NCBI GenBank assembly: GCA_035690065.1
Contig: DASSKW010000061.1
Location: 1 to 8,884 of the forward strand
DNA length: 8,884 nt
Origin: DASSKW01 sp035690065
Lineage (GTDB): Bacteria; Pseudomonadota; Gammaproteobacteria; Natronospirales; REEB76
Direction of reading: 5' to 3'
The position numbers and the translations under genes were made by a program. The notes beneath the pieces are model-generated. The model was not told where the DNA came from, ran no database searches, and saw only the letters and a list, made by a program, of their open reading frames with translations. Positions 6,679 through 8,884 of this stretch are shown piece by piece; within the stretch, counting starts at the first letter, position 1; each line of letters begins with the position of its first letter.

Positions 6679-6708
6679 TTTACACTTCGGCAAGGTTCCT
6701 CGTACATT
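6679..6708 (+). promoter_or_regulatory. Candidate sigma-70 promoter of the small lipoprotein gene
   Basis: TTTACA (6679-6684, five of six -35 consensus bases) and TACATT (6703-6708, four of six) are separated by 18 bases. The start point would be near 6715, leaving a very short leader with no clear ribosome binding site before the ATG at 6731. The match is by eye only. Confidence 0.35.
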
Positions 6709-6730
6709 AAAAAGCAGTACCCTTACCGAT

Positions 6731-7138
6731 ATGACAACCCCACCACATGTTTTCTCCGCCCGGTTTCCGGTACTCGTACTGGCCATATTGCTGTCCACGG
6801 CCTGCGCCAGTTACAGCGCGCATCGCCACGCCAGTCGCCTTGCCTTGGCGCGACAGGATGACGCCGCTTGTCTGGCTCAGGGCTGGCGCTACCCGGAACC
6901 TCGCTATGTTTCCTGCCGCATGGATCTACAGGACGCACGCCTGCACAAGGACTGGATGAACCTGCAACTCATGCAACAGACCCGGAATCAGCCCGCTGGT
7001 ATCCCTCAACCCTACCCATACAAGGAAGCTTACCGGCCACTGGATCGGGACCATTTCAGTTGCCGGTTGTCCCGCGAGGCCAACCAGGATTACGTGCTGT
7101 GCGATGAGGATGACGATGGTCCCGGCACGCGGAACTAG
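6731..7138 (+). CDS. Small cysteine-containing lipoprotein of unknown function
   Basis: 135 residues from the ATG at 6731. A hydrophobic segment (12-23) ends in STAC, with Cys25 followed by Ala; Ser at -3 is less usual than Leu, so lipidation is probable rather than certain. The mature part has four more cysteines: Cys47 and Cys62 in DAACLAQGW...YVSCRMDLQDAR, and Cys111 and Cys124 in HFSCRL...YVLCDE. The first half follows a pattern I know from many small uncharacterised envelope proteins (Cys, Gly, aromatic, Cys-Arg-Met, Leu, Arg). Two disulfides, one per pair, are plausible in the periplasm. The frame extends upstream to an ATG at 6593, but that adds 46 residues ahead of a signal peptide, so I reject it. 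Its end overlaps the next gene by 23 bases, suggesting co-transcription with the alkyltransferase-like gene. I do not recognise a function. Confidence 0.7.
   Translation: MTTPPHVFSARFPVLVLAILLSTACASYSAHRHASRLALARQDDAACLAQGWRYPEPRYVSCRMDLQDARLHKDWMNLQLMQQTRNQPAGIPQPYPYKEAYRPLDRDHFSCRLSREANQDYVLCDEDDDGPGTRN
7106..7110 (+). promoter_or_regulatory. Ribosome binding site choosing among three clustered ATGs
   Basis: ATG codons occur in frame at 7104, 7110 and 7116. GAGGA at 7106-7110 stands 5 bases before the third, and the first has no such site, so the third is the likeliest start of the alkyltransferase-like protein. Confidence 0.55.
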
Positions 7139-7439
7139 TGCCACCCAATCGGTTTACCAGCGTATCTATGCCGAAGTCCGGCGAATCCCTCGTGGCCGGG
7201 TCAGTACCTATGGCGGTATCGCCCGCCGCCTGGGCGGCTGCAGTGCGCGGCAAGTGGGCTATGCCATGGCTGCATTGCCTGAAGGTTCCCGGGTCCCCTG
7301 GCATCGGGTCATCAATCACAAAGGGGAGATCAGCCTGCGCGAAGGGGCCGCCCGCCAGCGGGCGCTGCTGGAGGCCGAAGGGGTCATATTCAACCCGCGC
7401 GGACGGATAGACCTGTCACTGGCAGGCTGGCCGGCCTGA
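7116..7439 (+). CDS. atl: Alkyltransferase-like (ATL) protein, MGMT DNA-binding domain with Trp for the active Cys
   Basis: 107 residues, the size of the single-domain ATL proteins (E. coli YbaZ/eATL, yeast Atl1). It matches the C-terminal domain of O6-alkylguanine-DNA alkyltransferase: VSTYGGIARRL (29-39) with the nucleotide-flipping Tyr32, CSARQVGYAM (42-51) with the Arg45 finger, then VPWHRVIN (60-67). The Cys of the PCHR active site is Trp62, so it cannot accept alkyl groups. ATL proteins bind O6-alkylguanine, bend the DNA and recruit nucleotide excision repair; that is established for the family and inferred here. The protein is cytoplasmic. The gene overlaps the lipoprotein gene by 23 bases. 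Longer starts at 7104 or 7110 would add 4 or 2 residues. Confidence 0.9.
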   Translation: MVPARGTSATQSVYQRIYAEVRRIPRGRVSTYGGIARRLGGCSARQVGYAMAALPEGSRVPWHRVINHKGEISLREGAARQRALLEAEGVIFNPRGRIDLSLAGWPA

Positions 7440-7443
7440 TTTT
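7423..7443 (+). terminator. Weak possible terminator after the ATL gene
   Basis: CAGGC (7423-7427) and GCCTG (7434-7438) can pair across a 6-base loop, followed by A and four T residues. The stem overlaps the last codons and stop of the ATL gene. The T run is short, so termination would be partial at best. Confidence 0.3.
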
Positions 7444-7476
7444 GCTGAGCCTGCGTAAAAAATCCTGCCACACCTC

Positions 7477-7505
7477 TTGCATAGCTATTGTGAAGTTAAT
7501 AGTAT
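7477..7505 (+). promoter_or_regulatory. Candidate promoter of the PadR-HAAS operon
   Basis: TTGCAT (7477-7482) and TAGTAT (7500-7505) are separated by 17 bases and lie about 45 bases before the PadR start. The -35 match is moderate (TTG only) and the -10 match is four of six. The local drop in GC supports a promoter here. Confidence 0.45.
7485..7502. promoter_or_regulatory. Inverted repeat within the PadR promoter, possible autoregulatory operator
   Basis: CTATT (7485-7489) and AATAG (7498-7502) are a perfect inverted pair around 8 bases, filling the spacer and entering the -10. PadR-family dimers commonly bind such dyads in their own promoters. A related direct repeat is also visible (ATAGCTATTGTGA at 7481-7493 is echoed by ATAGTATTGGTGA from 7499). 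Self-binding is inferred, not shown. Confidence 0.4.
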
Positions 7506-7523
7506 TGGTGACATCTTAGTAAT

Positions 7524-7539
7524 GGCTGTCCTCACAGCC
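7524..7539 (+). other. Short hairpin just upstream of the PadR start codon
   Basis: GGCTGT (7524-7529) pairs perfectly with ACAGCC (7534-7539) across a CCTC loop, ending 10 bases before the ATG. No clear ribosome binding site is visible between the hairpin and the start, so the structure may influence translation initiation. There is no T run, so it is not a terminator. Confidence 0.35.
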
Positions 7540-7549
7540 CGGCAAGTGA

Positions 7550-7915
7550 ATGACCGAAGATGACGCCTCAGTACGCAAGTTCCAGAAAGAGCTCAATGCC
7601 GGCATCGTGGCACTGGTGTTGCTGGCGATACTCGCCCAGGCCGGCGAGCCCTTGTATGGCTATCAGATCGCCAAACAACTCGAGCACGGCGAAACCGACG
7701 CGGGCATCATGAAACAGGGCACGCTTTATCCGGTATTACGTTCACTTTCCGCCAGCGGTCTGCTGGACAGCCGGGTAGAGCCTTCCGTCTCTGGCCCGCC
7801 CCGCCGCTACTACACGATCACCCCTGCCGGCCACCAGGTCCTCAAACAGTGGCAGCAGGCGTGGCACAACACCCGCAATTTTGTCGATTCCATTCTTAAA
7901 GGATCACCGTCATGA
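7550..7915 (+). CDS. PadR-family transcriptional regulator
   Basis: 121 residues, typical of the short PadR subfamily. A winged helix-turn-helix covers about 15-100: helix LLAILAQAGEPLYGYQIAKQL (24-44), recognition helix KQGTLYPVLRSLSASGLL (55-72), and a wing GPPRRYYTITPAGHQVL (82-98). A short C-terminal helix (99-117) would form the dimer. PadR proteins are usually repressors of nearby genes. The next gene encodes a membrane protein and overlaps by ATGA, so the two are co-transcribed and very likely act together. The start at 7550 has a weak ribosome binding site but gives the expected N-terminal helix. A promoter with a dyad precedes it. Confidence 0.92.
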   Translation: MTEDDASVRKFQKELNAGIVALVLLAILAQAGEPLYGYQIAKQLEHGETDAGIMKQGTLYPVLRSLSASGLLDSRVEPSVSGPPRRYYTITPAGHQVLKQWQQAWHNTRNFVDSILKGSPS

Positions 7916-8805
7916 ACAAGCCCCTGCCCCGCAGTGTCAAGGAATACCTGAACCAGTTGCGCGATGCCTTGTCCGGTGCCGACCCGGCCCTGATCCAGGA
8001 TGCACTGTATGACGCCGAGGAATACCTGCGCGGCGAACTCGCCGAACATCCGGATAAAAGCGAAGAGCAGGTGCTGGCTGCCATCGCCACCAGTTACGGC
8101 GCACCCGACGAAGTGGCTGAGGCGTATCGTGCCACCGAAGTTAAAGTACAAGCGGCTCTGCGCACCCCGCGACCGAAGCAACGCAGTTCGGCACTGGGAC
8201 GCTTCTTCGGCGTGCTGGCGGATCCGCGTGCCTACACCTCGCTCTTCTATGTGATGCTGATGATGTTCACCGGATTGTTTTACTTCGTCTGGATCGTCAC
8301 CGGCACTGCCTTGTCTTTCGGTCTGATGCCTTTGATCATCGGCATCCCGTTCTTTTTGCTGTTCCTGGGCAGTGTACGGATGCTCTCCCTGGTCGAAGGC
8401 CGCATCGTGGAGACGTTTCTCGGTGTACGCATGCCGCGCCGGCCACCCCATCCTGGTGCATCGATCCCGCTCCTGACGCATGTGAAAGAATTGCTGGTGG
8501 ACGGCCGTACCTGGTCAACCATGCTGTACATGCTGATGCAGTTTTTCCTGGGTATCGTCTATTTCGTATTCACGCTCGCATGGCTGCTGATCTCATTGAG
8601 CCTGATCCTGGCGCCACTCGAAATCCTGCTGGGTGGCAGCCTGTGGCTGGATTGGGACGGGCCGGCTTATATCTCGCTGTCGGCTACGCCGTTCCTGGTC
8701 GGATTTGGTCTGCTGCTGCTGATCAGCCTGATGCATCTGGTAAAAGGCATCGGATATATGCAGGGGAATCTGGCCAAGAACCTGCTGGTGCGTGTGGATG
8801 ATTGA
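7912..8805 (+). CDS. HAAS-domain membrane protein with a duplicated sensor-type transmembrane region
   Basis: 297 residues. Residues 1-80 form a cytoplasmic helical HAAS-type domain (YLNQLRDAL at 12-20, DALYDAEEYLRGEL near 30-43, IATSYGAPDEVAEAY near 58-72), a unit usually encoded beside PadR regulators. The rest is a multi-pass membrane region with hydrophobic segments at about 109-132, 135-156, 203-245 (long enough for two) and 258-280. The half starting DPRAYTSLFYVMLMM (104) and the half starting DGRTWSTMLYMLMQ (197) resemble each other, an internal duplication like that in the 'putative sensor' domain (PF13796 type) found ahead of some actinobacterial histidine kinases. No kinase or other catalytic domain is present. 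A ribosome binding site AAAGGA lies 8 bases before the ATG (7898-7903). It probably senses an envelope signal and modulates PadR; that is inferred from gene pairing. No terminator is seen after it. Confidence 0.82.
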   Translation: MNKPLPRSVKEYLNQLRDALSGADPALIQDALYDAEEYLRGELAEHPDKSEEQVLAAIATSYGAPDEVAEAYRATEVKVQAALRTPRPKQRSSALGRFFGVLADPRAYTSLFYVMLMMFTGLFYFVWIVTGTALSFGLMPLIIGIPFFLLFLGSVRMLSLVEGRIVETFLGVRMPRRPPHPGASIPLLTHVKELLVDGRTWSTMLYMLMQFFLGIVYFVFTLAWLLISLSLILAPLEILLGGSLWLDWDGPAYISLSATPFLVGFGLLLLISLMHLVKGIGYMQGNLAKNLLVRVDD

Positions 8806-8884
8806 ATATCACACGACGCTCGCTTGCGAACTCATACCGGGAATGGCACTCTTTATGCGTCCACCAATGCATGTGCGGAATTGA

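Noticed and set aside
6593..6730. N-terminal extension of the small lipoprotein from ATG 6593
   Set aside because: It would place 46 residues before a signal peptide and lipobox; the ATG at 6731 gives a standard lipoprotein precursor.
7810..8481. 223-codon minus-strand frame opposite the HAAS gene
   Set aside because: Antisense to a protein with clear transmembrane and HAAS features; Arg/His/Gln-rich shadow composition.
8843..8884. 13-codon frame at the right edge
   Set aside because: Too short to support, with no clear ribosome binding site and no recognised peptide.

Overview
This window looks like a chromosomal segment of a gammaproteobacterium with fairly high GC. The evidence is outer-membrane lipoproteins with Gram-negative lipoboxes, LpoB/COG3014/LPP20 family proteins, a PAS-GGDEF-EAL protein and an alkyltransferase-like protein. 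I cannot fix the genus. I see no insertion sequences, tRNA or rRNA genes, CRISPR arrays or phage genes.

Layout. Positions 1-119 hold no gene or clear terminator. A large minus-strand gene (120-2600) encodes a soluble triple-PAS, degenerate-GGDEF, intact-EAL protein, probably a c-di-GMP phosphodiesterase. It has its own likely promoter and a leader of about 100 nt that can fold (2601-2731). Upstream of it, and ended by a good intrinsic terminator (2851-2886), is a four-gene minus-strand operon transcribed from 6507 down to 2918: small LPP20 lipoprotein, LpoB-like lipoprotein, COG3014 helical-repeat lipoprotein, large LPP20 lipoprotein. All four carry a lipobox with a non-aspartate residue after the cysteine, so all are predicted to sit in the outer membrane. 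The first two overlap by 4 bases (ATGA) and the other gaps are 39 and 21 bases.

A divergent intergenic region (6508-6730) with two dyad-symmetric elements separates this operon from plus-strand genes. These are a small cysteine-containing lipoprotein (6731-7138) overlapping an alkyltransferase-like DNA-repair protein (7116-7439), then a PadR-type regulator (7550-7915) overlapping by 4 bases a HAAS-domain, multi-pass membrane protein (7912-8805). Positions 8806-8884 hold nothing I can support.

How the genes may work together. The four lipoproteins look like one envelope complex. LPP20 and LpoB/FlgO-like proteins are known parts of outer-membrane rings around Vibrio and Campylobacter flagella, and LpoB activates PBP1b in Escherichia coli. 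No flagellar or penicillin-binding-protein gene is present here, so this may be a stand-alone envelope system of unknown function. It is the best candidate for an undescribed system in the window. The PadR/HAAS pair is a known kind of regulator plus membrane-partner module. The remaining genes look like ordinary housekeeping or accessory genes.
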